From NCBI RefSeq assembly GCF_000170795.1, contig NZ_ABCM01000017.1:1-64000 (forward strand): a DNA stretch of 64,000 bases. The letters are read 5' to 3'. Position 1 is the first letter of the stretch. Each line of letters starts with the position of its first letter. Shown here in pieces: positions 28,329 to 37,039 of this stretch. The translations under genes and the position numbers were made by a program. The notes beneath the pieces were generated by a model. That model ran no database searches and was not told where the DNA came from. It was given only the letters and a program-made list of their open reading frames with translations. The DNA is from Pedobacter sp. BAL39. GTDB lineage: Bacteria > Bacteroidota > Bacteroidia > Sphingobacteriales > Sphingobacteriaceae.

Positions 28329-28412
28329 ATGCCTGTCTCTATCGTCTTTTTACCCGCCAGCGCAAACCATTCTGCGCTTTCTTTGTATCTTATGTTCCAT
28401 ATCACTCCATTC

Positions 28413-30467
28413 ATGACCAAAACATTTTTTTGCGCTTTTTGCTGTATGATCCCATTCCTTACCTTTTCCCAGCAATTGGATACCACAAAGAAATTAAGGG
28501 AAGTACAAATCCGGCCATACTTCAGCACACAACCTATGCTGAGGGCTACGGGAGCCGTCGGCCTTTTGGACTCTTCCACATTGAATACACAACCCGCAAC
28601 CTCATTCGTGGCGGCGATGAACACCATCCCCGGCCTACGCATGGAAGAACGCTCTCCGGGCAGCTACCGCCTCTCCATCAGGGGCAGCCTCCTCCGCTCA
28701 CCTTTTGGTGTTAGAAATGTAAAAATCTACTTCGACGACTTCCCTCTGACCGACGCAGGAGGAAACAGCTACCTGAATGCACTCGATGTAGCCGCCGCCA
28801 GTAACCTTCAGATATTGAAAGGCCCGCAGAGCAGTATCTTTGGCGCAAACTCCGGAGGCGTGGTGCTGATCAGCCCCCAGCAGAGTGCCGACAGCAGCAG
28901 CGCCGACCTCAAACTACAGGCAGGTGCCTACGGTACTTTTCGCCAGCAGCTCAGCCTTCAGCAGATCTACCGCAACTACCAGTTCAACATCACTCAGGCC
29001 TATCAACGGAGCGATGGTTACAGAGACCACAGTGCCATGAACAGGAAATACATCCAGACATTGCAAAAGTGGGACTATGCCTCCAACAGCAGTCTGAAGG
29101 CATTGCTTTTCTACTCCGACATTCACTACCAGACACCCGGAGGACTTACCGCAGCACAGTACCTAAACAATCCAAGGGCTTCACGTCCGGCCGCCGGGAA
29201 TATCAAAAGTGCCATCGAGCAGCAGGCCGGCATCTACAGCAAAACCGGATATGCCGGCATTACCCACGACTGGCGCATCTCTGAGCGGGTCAAACATCTG
29301 GTGTCAGTTTTTTCTACTTATACCGACTTTAAGAACCCCTTCATTCTCAACTACGAGAAAAGAAAAGAACTGAGTCTCGGCCTGCGCTCCTACCTGCAGT
29401 ACGAACAAAGGACAGCCGACCTGAACTGGGCCACACAGATTGGCCTTGAAACTATGCAGACCCGAAGCGATATTGACAACTACGACAATAACCTCGGCCG
29501 CCCCGCTGCTGTACAGGCTTCCGACCGACTAAAAACAAGGACCAACTTCGCCTTCATCAACGTCAGTGCCGACTGGAACCAGTGGCTGCTGGAACTCTCC
29601 GGAAGCCTTAACCTCAACAGGTACATTTATGAAAGCATTGCGCCACAAGCCATCGCTGAACGCAGCAACACCTTTGATCCACAGTTTATGCCACGCCTGG
29701 CATTATCCTATATGTTCAATCCGGCGTTTTCTGCCAGGGCCACCGCAAGCAGAGGTTATTCAGCACCGGCAGCTGCAGAGGTAAGGGCCTCAGACAACAT
29801 CATCAATACCACACTCCAGCCAGAGTACGGCTGGAACTACGAGACAGGCCTCCGCTTTCAGGACCCTAGCGGCAGGATCTCCGCTGATCTGAACGCTTTC
29901 TATTTTCACCTGAAAGATGCAATTGTCAGACGCCTCAATGAAAACGACAGCGAGTTTTTTGTCAACGCCGGGGGCACCAAACAATGGGGACTGGAAAGCT
30001 CGGTATCCCTCTCTCTCCTCCAGCCGAAACACAGCGGATGGCTCAGGGCCCTGAAACTGAATACTGCCATCACCTTGAGCCGGTTTAAGTTCGAAGACTA
30101 TACAGACCGTGGCAACAACTTCTCCGGCAATGACCTGACCGGCGTGCCCAAACAGATGATCGTCACCAGTGGAGATGCACAGCTGCCTGCAGGATTCTAC
30201 TTCTTCCTGCAGCACAACTACACTTCCAGCATCCCCCTTAATGATGCCAATACCGTCTATGCCCGCCGTTACCACCTGGTCCAGGCCAAGGTTGGCATGA
30301 CCTCCATGCGGATCGGCAGGTTTCCAATGGAAATTTTTATGGGCGCCGACAACCTGCTGGATGAAAAATACAGCCTTGGCAATGACCTGAATGCTGCTGG
30401 AAACCGGTATTTCAATGCCGCCGCCGGCAGAAACTTCTACGGAGGCCTCAGCATTCATTTTCAATAA
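28413..30467 (+). CDS. TonB-dependent outer-membrane receptor
   Basis: A 684-residue TonB receptor. A signal peptide follows the ATG at 28413 (MTKTFFCAFCCMIPFLTFSQ); an in-frame ATG at 28311 lies within the icd terminator and is not used here. There is no STN or carboxypeptidase-like domain. The plug contains a divergent box (REVQIRP), IPGLRMEERSPGSYRLSIRG and ILKGPQSSIFGANSGGVVLI; the barrel ends with FYGGLSIHFQ. This architecture is typical of siderophore, metal or cobalamin receptors rather than SusC proteins. It stands alone, stop codon 7 bp from the convergent ssb end. Ligand unknown. Confidence 0.92.
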   Translation: MTKTFFCAFCCMIPFLTFSQQLDTTKKLREVQIRPYFSTQPMLRATGAVGLLDSSTLNTQPATSFVAAMNTIPGLRMEERSPGSYRLSIRGSLLRSPFGVRNVKIYFDDFPLTDAGGNSYLNALDVAAASNLQILKGPQSSIFGANSGGVVLISPQQSADSSSADLKLQAGAYGTFRQQLSLQQIYRNYQFNITQAYQRSDGYRDHSAMNRKYIQTLQKWDYASNSSLKALLFYSDIHYQTPGGLTAAQYLNNPRASRPAAGNIKSAIEQQAGIYSKTGYAGITHDWRISERVKHLVSVFSTYTDFKNPFILNYEKRKELSLGLRSYLQYEQRTADLNWATQIGLETMQTRSDIDNYDNNLGRPAAVQASDRLKTRTNFAFINVSADWNQWLLELSGSLNLNRYIYESIAPQAIAERSNTFDPQFMPRLALSYMFNPAFSARATASRGYSAPAAAEVRASDNIINTTLQPEYGWNYETGLRFQDPSGRISADLNAFYFHLKDAIVRRLNENDSEFFVNAGGTKQWGLESSVSLSLLQPKHSGWLRALKLNTAITLSRFKFEDYTDRGNNFSGNDLTGVPKQMIVTSGDAQLPAGFYFFLQHNYTSSIPLNDANTVYARRYHLVQAKVGMTSMRIGRFPMEIFMGADNLLDEKYSLGNDLNAAGNRYFNAAAGRNFYGGLSIHFQ

Positions 30468-30474
30468 ACGCCCT

Positions 30475-30810
30475 TTATTCGTCCTCCTGGAGGTTGTTGA
30501 CAAAGATCTCAGTAGTAAAGCGCTGATTTCCCTTTTTATCAACGTAACTCTGTGTGTTCAGCCTGCCTGCCACACAGAGCATCTTTCCTTTTTTTACCAG
30601 CGCCTCCGCTATCGCAACTGTTTTCCCCCAGAACACCAGGTTGAACCATTGGGTATGACTAATGGCTTCCCCCGCACTATTCTTATAAAACTCATTTACC
30701 GCCAGGCTCACACGGGCCATCTTCCGTCCTTCAGAAAAATTGACTACAATCAGGTCCGTTCCTGCATTTCCCATTAAATACACGCTGTTTCTTAACTTTT
30801 CCATCTCCAT
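30475..30810 (-). CDS. ssb: Short single-stranded DNA-binding protein paralogue
   Basis: A 111-residue OB-fold SSB (RNSVYLMGNAGTDLIVVNF, RVSLAVNEFY, TQWFNLVFWGKTVAIAEAL, GKMLCVAGRLNTQSYVDKKG). It stops right after the OB fold at NNLQEDE and lacks the acidic DDDxPF tail that usually recruits repair and replication partners, so it is probably a secondary SSB. The start at 30810 (MEMEKLRN) is chosen because the SSB fold begins there; a longer frame to 30891 adds unrelated residues. The upstream region carries a 17-bp perfect inverted repeat at 30901-30942. Convergent with the TonB receptor. Confidence 0.88.
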   Translation of the reverse strand: MEMEKLRNSVYLMGNAGTDLIVVNFSEGRKMARVSLAVNEFYKNSAGEAISHTQWFNLVFWGKTVAIAEALVKKGKMLCVAGRLNTQSYVDKKGNQRFTTEIFVNNLQEDE

Positions 30811-30900
30811 AATATTTAGTTGTTTACCGTTTATTGAACAGCAGCCTCCATGGCCACCGACAATACAAAGCTCCACATTCGGATCCGGCATAGTCGTTTG

Positions 30901-30942
30901 TTAAACGTTTAGATACGCTTATAAACGTATCTAAACGTTTAA
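30901..30942. promoter_or_regulatory. 17-bp perfect inverted repeat between ssb and the zinc-motif gene
   Basis: TTAAACGTTTAGATACG (30901-30917) and its exact complement (30926-30942) flank an 8-bp centre. Each arm contains the self-palindrome AAACGTTT. No T-tract follows, so an operator or a structured leader is more likely than a terminator. It lies 91 bp upstream of ssb and 96 bp upstream of the divergent gene at 31039. Confidence 0.6.
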
Positions 30943-31038
30943 TGGGCACTGCAATACTTTCTGAACGAAAATTCAACAAAAGGTGATGTAAAATATTTTA
31001 AATGGCTATAGATTCACCGTTACTCAAACTCCAGGAAG

Positions 31039-31440
31039 ATGACGACAAAGACTCAACGATGTTTAGATTGCGGCCAGCCTGTTCAGGGACGTTCAGACAA
31101 AAAATTCTGTGACCCCCAGTGCCGTAGCCATTACTACAACCACCACCACATCACTACCGCCTCCATTGTGGTCATCAATAAAATTCTGAAGAAAAACAGG
31201 GGTATACTGAAACAATTAAACCCAACGGGAAAAACAATGGTCAGGCAGACCGAAGTGCTGAAGATGGGTTTTAACCAGAATTACCATACCCACATCTACA
31301 CCACAAAAAATGGCACCAATTACCACTTCTGTTATGACCAGGGATTTCTCGACCTGGGGACAGGCCAGTTGCTACTTGTGGTCCAGGAAATAGAAGCAAA
31401 AAAGGAGCAGGACCTGAAACGCAAAAAGCCATCATCCTGA
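31039..31440 (+). CDS. Small protein with N-terminal zinc-binding motif
   Basis: A 133-residue cytoplasmic protein. Residues Cys8, Cys11, Cys24 and Cys28 (CLDC ... FCDPQC) form a short zinc-ribbon-like knuckle of the type often annotated DUF2116. The middle is a Lys-rich helical region (INKILKKNRGILKQLNP), then a beta-rich tail (YTTKNGTNYHFCYDQGFLDL). A DNA- or RNA-contacting role is plausible from the zinc motif and basic helix, but not shown. It is divergent from the short ssb and may share the palindromic site between them. Its terminator hairpin overlaps the last codons. Confidence 0.65.
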   Translation: MTTKTQRCLDCGQPVQGRSDKKFCDPQCRSHYYNHHHITTASIVVINKILKKNRGILKQLNPTGKTMVRQTEVLKMGFNQNYHTHIYTTKNGTNYHFCYDQGFLDLGTGQLLLVVQEIEAKKEQDLKRKKPSS

Positions 31441-31465
31441 TCACGCGGGGGATGATGGCTTTTTT
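31423..31465. terminator. Bidirectional terminator
   Basis: AAAAGCCATCATCC (31424-31437) pairs with GGATGATGGCTTTT (31450-31463); T-run after it. The left arm lies inside the end of the zinc-motif gene. It also faces the end of the minus-strand oxidoreductase at 31482. Confidence 0.85.
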
Positions 31466-31481
31466 ACTACGCTGACCTGGC

Positions 31482-32132
31482 CTAATAAGCCGCGGTAAAT
31501 CTTTGCTGAGGATATTTGTGGTTTTCCAACTCATCCACAATTACCAGCGCAAGATCTTCCACAGAAAGAATCGCCCTGCCTTCTTCATTAAATACCGGAC
31601 TCTCTGTACCCAGACGGTAATGTCCCGTGCGGCCAGTGGTAATGCCCTGGTGCATTTCTATCGCCGGACTAAAAAATGTCCATTGCAAATCTTTTTCCGA
31701 CTTAAGGATATCCAGGTAGTCACGCGCTGCCGTAGCACCCGGTTTGATCTCCGCAGGAAAATCGGGACCATCCACCAGTTGTTTACCGTCGATGAACAAA
31801 CTTCCGGCACCACCAATCACAATCAGGCGTTTTACACCTGATTTTTTTACACCTTCCTGAATTGCTTTTGAACCGGCAATAAAATCGTCATAAATGTTAG
31901 GGTTTGTCCAGCCCGCATTATACGCACTGATGACTGCATCTGTGCCTTCCATTGCAGAAGCCAGGGCATCTACATCCGATACGTCTACAGATTTTAGCGT
32001 TACCGATCCCTGACCGGCATTCACTTTCTGCGCATCACGCGCAATAGCCACCACTTCATGCCCCCGGTCTGTTAATTCTTTAAGGATGCTTGATCCTACG
32101 AAGCCACTTGCTCCGATTAATGATACTTTCAT
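31482..32132 (-). CDS. NAD(P)H-binding oxidoreductase (NmrA/YwnB-like SDR)
   Basis: A 216-residue atypical short-chain dehydrogenase with an N-terminal Rossmann motif MKVSLIGASGFVGSSIL and a following RGHEVVAIARD strand. It has no classical YxxxK catalytic pair; this group resembles Bacillus YwnB and NmrA-type redox sensors or reductases. It lies 53 bp downstream of an Rrf2 regulator on the same strand, as ywnB does beside ywnA. A 21-bp dyad (32149-32169) in the gap matches the one before the regulator gene, so the regulator probably controls this gene directly. Confidence 0.85.
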   Translation of the reverse strand: MKVSLIGASGFVGSSILKELTDRGHEVVAIARDAQKVNAGQGSVTLKSVDVSDVDALASAMEGTDAVISAYNAGWTNPNIYDDFIAGSKAIQEGVKKSGVKRLIVIGGAGSLFIDGKQLVDGPDFPAEIKPGATAARDYLDILKSEKDLQWTFFSPAIEMHQGITTGRTGHYRLGTESPVFNEEGRAILSVEDLALVIVDELENHKYPQQRFTAAY

Positions 32133-32148
32133 ATGGTTTTATTTTATA

Positions 32149-32169
32149 TTGTAATTTTATTTGTTACAG
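32149..32169. promoter_or_regulatory. Predicted Rrf2 operator upstream of the oxidoreductase
   Basis: TTGTAAT, seven bases, GTTACAG: a dyad of 7-bp half sites (one mismatch) with a 7-bp spacer, 17 bp before the start codon at 32132. It follows the same TGTAAY-N7-RTTACA pattern as the site before the regulator gene. Confidence 0.7.
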
Positions 32170-32185
32170 TTATAGTTAAAAAAAA

Positions 32186-32596
32186 TCAGTCAAATTCCCT
32201 GCTGAAATCAGCCAGTGTTTTCTTTGCCAGTTCACGCACAAGAACCTGTTCTGTAGTTTCATAAAGTGTATCCAGATGGGTATTGATTTGTCGCCCGACC
32301 GGACATAAAGGATTAGGTGAATTTTTAGAGCTGCCCAGCAGATTGTTCTGCCTCACCGCAAGGTACACCTCATCAAGCGAAATCTGGCTTGCCGCCTTTG
32401 CAAGCATACTACCTCCATTTTTACCCTCTTTGCTCGTTACAAAACCCTTATTCCTAAGATTGATCAGTTCTTTTCTCACAATCACCGGATTGATGTTAAT
32501 GCTCCCGGCCATGTAATCTGAAGACATGAGTTCCCCATTCGCTTTCTCCAGCAAAGTCAGGATATGTAAGGAAATGGCAAACCGGGCATTGTTCAT
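32186..32596 (-). CDS. Rrf2-family transcriptional regulator (YwnA-like)
   Basis: A 136-residue winged-helix regulator of the Rrf2 family. NARFAISLHILTLLEKANGE opens the wHTH, MAGSININPVIVRKELINLR is the recognition helix region and GFVTSKEGKNGG the wing. It lacks the three-Cys iron-sulfur signature of IscR; only a single Cys (NPLCPVG) remains, as in YwnA/HypR-like thiol sensors. The start at 32596 gives the standard N-terminus; an upstream ATG at 32650 would place the operator inside the coding region. A perfect 21-bp dyad precedes it, pointing to autoregulation. Confidence 0.88.
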   Translation of the reverse strand: MNNARFAISLHILTLLEKANGELMSSDYMAGSININPVIVRKELINLRNKGFVTSKEGKNGGSMLAKAASQISLDEVYLAVRQNNLLGSSKNSPNPLCPVGRQINTHLDTLYETTEQVLVRELAKKTLADFSREFD

Positions 32597-32597
32597 T

Positions 32598-32618
32598 CTG
32601 TAATTAATTTTATTACAG
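32598..32618. promoter_or_regulatory. Predicted Rrf2 autoregulatory operator
   Basis: CTGTAAT, seven bases, ATTACAG: a perfect dyad directly upstream of the Rrf2 start codon (1 bp away). It matches the site before the oxidoreductase gene in half-site sequence and spacing. Confidence 0.72.
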
Positions 32619-32719
32619 TACAAAAGTAAGCCATTATTCCAGAATTCCAAAAAAAACTAAATGTATTCGCAGATGCTGCAAATCTAGTTTAACTTTACAA
32701 CCGCCCCGATTCCATTAAT

Positions 32720-33763
32720 ATGTTAAAAAAAGCGATCTATCTTCGGCTATGTGTGCTCTTGCTCCTGTTCACGGCATGCTGTCTGCAGGCCTGCCAGCAT
32801 CAGTCGAACGCCAGCAGCGCTTTTTATTATTGGAAAGGTACTTATGAGCAGAGCCCTGAGCAAAGCGAGCTGCTACAGCAGACCGACAGCAGACGGCTAT
32901 ACCTTCGTTTCATGGATGTAAAATGGAACAGCAGTACCAAACAGCTGGCCCCTGAAGCCGTCATCCGCTTTCGTGATTCCATTGGCAAAACGGCAGTCAC
33001 CCCCGTCATCTTTATCACCAACCAGAGTTTTGAAAAAATCAAAATTGAGGAGACGGACAGCCTCGCCTTCTACCTCAATAAAATCAGTCAGCAGCTTGCC
33101 GCAGCGCAACACCTGAACTACGAGTCCATGCAGATTGATTGCGACTGGACCGTGTCTACCCGCGAGAAATACTTTCGCTTCCTCTCACAGCTCAAAAAGT
33201 TCAGTCATAAAAAACTAGAAGCTACCATTAGGTTACACCAGGTAAAATACCATTTCCGCACAGGTATTCCTCCCGTAGACCGGGGGATCCTCATGTTCTA
33301 TAACATGGGCAAACTTTCCGCAGACCTATCTGCGCGTAACTCCATCTACAATAAGGAAGACGCAGCACCTTACATCTCCTACCTTTCCAGCTATAAGTTA
33401 CCACTTGACATTGCCCTGCCCCTCTTTTCGTGGTCGCTGCACATCAGACACGGAAAGCTCATACAGATCTATGGCAAAATTGGAAAAACGGCCTTGAACA
33501 ACCAGGAAAATTTTGAACCTACAGAACATAAAAATGTATACAGGGCCAGGAAGAGCTTTTTCCTCTCCGGCGTATATGTAAAAACAAACGACCTTTTTAA
33601 ACTGGAAGCCGTTGACTCCAAGCTGCTGACTACAGCAGCAAAACAGCTCGCTCCACAACTCCATAAAAACGAAAAACGAAACATCATCTACTATGAACTT
33701 GGCAACCTCGACTTATCATCATTTAAGGCAAAAGATCTCCAAAAAACTTCTGCTTACTTTTAG
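32720..33763 (+). CDS. Unrecognised lipoprotein with TIM-barrel-like segments
   Basis: A 347-residue protein with a lipoprotein-type N-terminus (LLLLFTACCLQACQH, candidate lipid Cys near 24). I do not recognise a family with confidence. Segments such as RLYLRFMDVKW, TPVIFITNQSF, MQIDCDWTVSTREKYFRFL, GILMFYNMGKL and DIALPLFSWSL alternate like strand-helix units of a glycosidase TIM barrel, similar to DUF3142-type proteins. Asp residues of the IDCDW motif could be catalytic. It overlaps the next gene by 71 bp in another frame, so the two are almost certainly expressed together. Function unknown. Confidence 0.7.
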   Translation: MLKKAIYLRLCVLLLLFTACCLQACQHQSNASSAFYYWKGTYEQSPEQSELLQQTDSRRLYLRFMDVKWNSSTKQLAPEAVIRFRDSIGKTAVTPVIFITNQSFEKIKIEETDSLAFYLNKISQQLAAAQHLNYESMQIDCDWTVSTREKYFRFLSQLKKFSHKKLEATIRLHQVKYHFRTGIPPVDRGILMFYNMGKLSADLSARNSIYNKEDAAPYISYLSSYKLPLDIALPLFSWSLHIRHGKLIQIYGKIGKTALNNQENFEPTEHKNVYRARKSFFLSGVYVKTNDLFKLEAVDSKLLTTAAKQLAPQLHKNEKRNIIYYELGNLDLSSFKAKDLQKTSAYF

Positions 33764-36005
33764 CCTCTGCAGTCTTTCCCTGGGAGGTATCGTATGGGCA
33801 TGTGCCGATGCGGGCTGGGACGACAGCCAGTATTCCAGCTTCACGCCGGAAGCATTCGTGTCCGAAGCATATACTCCGTTTTTTTACACTCCCTATCGTT
33901 CCTATTATGGCGACGAGACTTATAAGGACGACAACAGCAACACCAGATATAATAAGGAGGTACTGGCCGACTGGGATGCTTATTTCCAGAAAACAGTTCC
34001 GGCTGCCACCCTTCAATACCTGCTGCTGGAAGCCAGCTACAGTGGCGTTGATTCCGTGTACAAAAACTATAAAGGCACCATTGCCAGCCTCCCTGCAAAG
34101 CTCCCCCAGCTGAAAACCTTACAGGTCAACAAAAAACAACTGACCATCTTCATGGACTACCTCCTGCTAGCCAAAGCCTGTGAAAAGTTCGCCGCAAATT
34201 ATCAGCCTTATTACTGGGGAGATGACCAGCCGAAAGTTGAAGTGCCGCAACAATTAGAGATTTCACTCAGCACGGCCTTTAAACAGGCAAAGGACACTTT
34301 TGTAAAACAACGTTTATGGTTCCAGCTGCTGCGGTATTATTACTTCCTGGAACGTGCCGACCAGTCGGCAACCGTTGCAACATCACGCACGCTGAAGACC
34401 TTTAATGCCTCCAAAGAAAGTTTCCCGAAAAACACGATCTATTACCGAACCCTGGGTTACCTGGCAGGTCTATATTACAGCAAAAATGATTACGCAACCT
34501 CAAACTACCTGAACAGCCTCTGTTACAACTATTCCTATGAGATGAAGATCCCCGCAAAATGGAGCTTCCATCCTCAGGAAGAGTCCGACTGGAAGCAGAC
34601 CCTGGACATGGCCAAAACCAAAGAAGAGAAGATCACCCTCTGGCAAATGCTCGGTACTTACTTCGATGCAGAACGTGCCATTACGGAGATCGTTGCCCTC
34701 GACCCACAGTCGGAAAAACTTGACCTCCTGCTCAGCAGGATAGTCAACTCTGCAGAAAGTGACCTCAACGGTGCCTATTATTACAACGACAAAGACACAG
34801 CTGCAAAGACAACACTTCGTAAGAATCTTGTGCTCATCGGTGGCATCGCGAAAAAGAACAACACCGCGAAACCTTATTTCTGGAACCTCGCCGCCGGCTA
34901 CCTGCATAGTCTGAATGGCGACTACCCTATAGCTAAGCAATTCTATGATCAGGCAAAAGGTCAACTACCAAAAGATGATCAGCGTGTGCTGGCCCAATAT
35001 AAACTGCTCGACTGGTCCTTGTACGTCAGACAGCTAAAATCCATTGATGCGGCCACAGAAAATAAACTCATTGAACCGCTGAATTGGTTCGCCGACCTCA
35101 GAACACAAAAGCAGGATGTTCCTTACCTCCGCTATTACCTGGCGGTTGACCAGACCATAGACCTTCTCTCTGAGCTCTACAAGAAAGCGGGCAACCCGGT
35201 AAAGGCAGCGGCATTCAAATCTTACAGCGACTTCTACCGCAGCAATGCACAGATCGAACAGCTCAAGGCGCTGCTCAATAAACCCAATAAAACGGCCTTC
35301 GAGCAAGCCATGCTGAGGTACTATCCGCTTAAAACTGAAGACCTGAACTACTACCAGGCCATGGTACTCGTGTACCAGGACAAGCTGCCGCAGGCACTGG
35401 CCATGCTGGAAAAGAGCAATGGTGAAAGTACCCCTCTCCTGGGCAACCCTTTCAACATCAGGATCAACGACTGCCATGACTGTGACCACCAGATGGCACA
35501 GTCGACAAAGTTCACGGTATCCAAGATGCTCCGGATGATGAACAACCTGAGCACAGAAATTAAAGCGGGAAGAAATGTTCATAATAACGCTTACCTGCTG
35601 GCCAACGCCTTTTACAACATCACCTATTATGGAAATGGAAGAACCTTCTACCAGTCGGCCGTTACCAATGCTGACGTCACCTATCCTACCAGCATCCCCT
35701 CTGCTTTCAGGAACATGATACTTTCCTGCAAGCCCGCAGAAAAGTACTACCAGATTGCACGTGATGCCGCCGCCACCAATGAACAACGTGCCCGTGCGGT
35801 GTTCATGGCCAGCAAATGTGAACGCAATGAAAGTTATACAGAAGCCTATGACCTGCCTGAAAGTTCCAATATGTGGGATGCCGATGTGAAGGAGCTGTTC
35901 TTCGGCAAGTACTTTGGTGCATTGAAACAGCAGTATGCCAACACAAAGTTCTACCAGGAGATTCTGCAGGAATGCGGCTACTTCCGCAGCTTTGACGGCC
36001 GGTAG
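33693..36005 (+). CDS. Large exported TPR-like protein of unknown function
   Basis: A 770-residue protein with an N-terminal signal or lipoprotein signal (KKLLLTFSLCSLSLGGIVWAC, Cys near 37). The mature chain is mostly helical with many Tyr, Gln and Leu residues and repeated helix pairs that look like degenerate TPRs (YLAGLYYSKNDYATSNYL; LHSLNGDYPIAKQFYDQ; YYQAMVLVYQDKLPQALAM). A CHDCDH motif (INDCHDCDHQMAQ) could bind a metal. No enzyme family is apparent. Its start codon lies 71 bp inside the preceding lipoprotein gene. The pair looks like a scaffold plus barrel unit on the cell surface, which is an inference. Confidence 0.72.
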   Translation: MNLATSTYHHLRQKISKKLLLTFSLCSLSLGGIVWACADAGWDDSQYSSFTPEAFVSEAYTPFFYTPYRSYYGDETYKDDNSNTRYNKEVLADWDAYFQKTVPAATLQYLLLEASYSGVDSVYKNYKGTIASLPAKLPQLKTLQVNKKQLTIFMDYLLLAKACEKFAANYQPYYWGDDQPKVEVPQQLEISLSTAFKQAKDTFVKQRLWFQLLRYYYFLERADQSATVATSRTLKTFNASKESFPKNTIYYRTLGYLAGLYYSKNDYATSNYLNSLCYNYSYEMKIPAKWSFHPQEESDWKQTLDMAKTKEEKITLWQMLGTYFDAERAITEIVALDPQSEKLDLLLSRIVNSAESDLNGAYYYNDKDTAAKTTLRKNLVLIGGIAKKNNTAKPYFWNLAAGYLHSLNGDYPIAKQFYDQAKGQLPKDDQRVLAQYKLLDWSLYVRQLKSIDAATENKLIEPLNWFADLRTQKQDVPYLRYYLAVDQTIDLLSELYKKAGNPVKAAAFKSYSDFYRSNAQIEQLKALLNKPNKTAFEQAMLRYYPLKTEDLNYYQAMVLVYQDKLPQALAMLEKSNGESTPLLGNPFNIRINDCHDCDHQMAQSTKFTVSKMLRMMNNLSTEIKAGRNVHNNAYLLANAFYNITYYGNGRTFYQSAVTNADVTYPTSIPSAFRNMILSCKPAEKYYQIARDAAATNEQRARAVFMASKCERNESYTEAYDLPESSNMWDADVKELFFGKYFGALKQQYANTKFYQEILQECGYFRSFDGR

Positions 36006-36023
36006 TCATCAAACACCTATCCT

Positions 36024-36067
36024 CTGTAAAACCCGAAAATAAAAACAGCAACTTTCGGGTTTTACAG
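36024..36067. terminator. Hairpin after the TPR gene
   Basis: A perfect 15-bp stem, CTGTAAAACCCGAAA (36024-36038) and complement (36053-36067), 14-nt loop. No long T-run follows on the plus strand, so termination may be weak or factor-assisted. Confidence 0.6.
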
Positions 36068-36137
36068 TGATGCCGGTTCCGCTATCTTTGAAAGACATCA
36101 CCGCATTCAGGATATCCACCTAAAGACATCAGCATAA

Positions 36138-36989
36138 ATGGAAACAGAAGTTCAGATCGACTACCAGAGAATTGAAAAAGCCATCGGCTACCTGAAGTCA
36201 AACTTCAGAATGCAGCCCACGCTGGAAGAAGTTGCCGCTTATGTTCACCTGAGCAGCTTCCACTTTCAGCGGATGTTTACGGAATGGGCCGGCGTCAGTC
36301 CGAAAAAGTTCCTGCAATACCTCAACATCCAGTACGCAAAGTCGAAGATCAGCAGTGCCACAGAAATTACGTTATTTGATCTTGCCCATGACACCGGTTT
36401 ATCTGGCACGGGGCGCCTGCATGACCTTTTCATTAAGCTGGAGGGCATGACCCCGGGGGAATATAAAAATGGTGGCATCAACCTGCAGATCAACTACAGC
36501 TATCAGGAAAGCACCTTTGGCCCGCTGTTCATCGCAAGCACAGACAAGGGCATCTGTTATATGGCTTTTGCTGATGATCCGGAGGTGCCATTACAGGAAC
36601 TCCGGCTGCGCCTGCCAAATGCCAGCTACAGGCAAGCAACTGATACCCTACAAGAAAATGCTTTAGGCATCTTCAGAAAAGACTTCAATAACCTTCAGCA
36701 GGTAAAACTACACCTGAAAGGCACCCCCTTTCAACTGAAAATATGGGAAACACTGCTGAAAGTGCCCAGCGGCGACCTCGTCAGCTATTCCGGGCTGGCA
36801 AATGCCGCCAACCAAAGTAAGGCCTGCAGGGCCGTAGCATCTGCTGTTGCCGACAATCCCATTGCCTACCTCATCCCCTGTCACCGTGTCATCCGCTCCA
36901 CCGGCGACATCGGACAATACCATTGGGGGCCCGACCGAAAGGCAGCAATGATTGGCTGGGAGGCTGCAGCCTTAGAATTTACGGAATAA
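36138..36989 (+). CDS. AraC-type regulator fused to O6-alkylguanine-DNA alkyltransferase (Ada-like)
   Basis: A 283-residue fusion. Residues 1-105 hold an AraC helix-turn-helix pair (TLEEVAAYVHLSSFHFQRMF; ISSATEITLFDLAHDTGLSG). Residues 115-283 hold an Ogt/MGMT domain ending in the acceptor motif IPCHRVIRSTG with Cys248 and GQYHWGPDRKAAMIGWE. The protein repairs O6-alkylguanine by suicide transfer and probably controls genes of the alkylation response. It lacks the N-terminal zinc methylphosphotriester domain of E. coli Ada, so how it senses damage for transcription is not clear. Gene stands alone, 50 bp before the sensor gene. Confidence 0.92.
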   Translation: METEVQIDYQRIEKAIGYLKSNFRMQPTLEEVAAYVHLSSFHFQRMFTEWAGVSPKKFLQYLNIQYAKSKISSATEITLFDLAHDTGLSGTGRLHDLFIKLEGMTPGEYKNGGINLQINYSYQESTFGPLFIASTDKGICYMAFADDPEVPLQELRLRLPNASYRQATDTLQENALGIFRKDFNNLQQVKLHLKGTPFQLKIWETLLKVPSGDLVSYSGLANAANQSKACRAVASAVADNPIAYLIPCHRVIRSTGDIGQYHWGPDRKAAMIGWEAAALEFTE

Positions 36990-37039
36990 TAATCGCAACT
37001 TTGCAGGCTCAATACTAAATATAAGATCCTGTAATAACT

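Noticed and set aside
28311-28412. Longer N-terminus for the TonB receptor
   Set aside because: It would begin inside the icd terminator and push the signal peptide 34 residues inward.
35034-35786. 250-codon minus-strand open frame
   Set aside because: Antisense shadow within the TPR-like gene.
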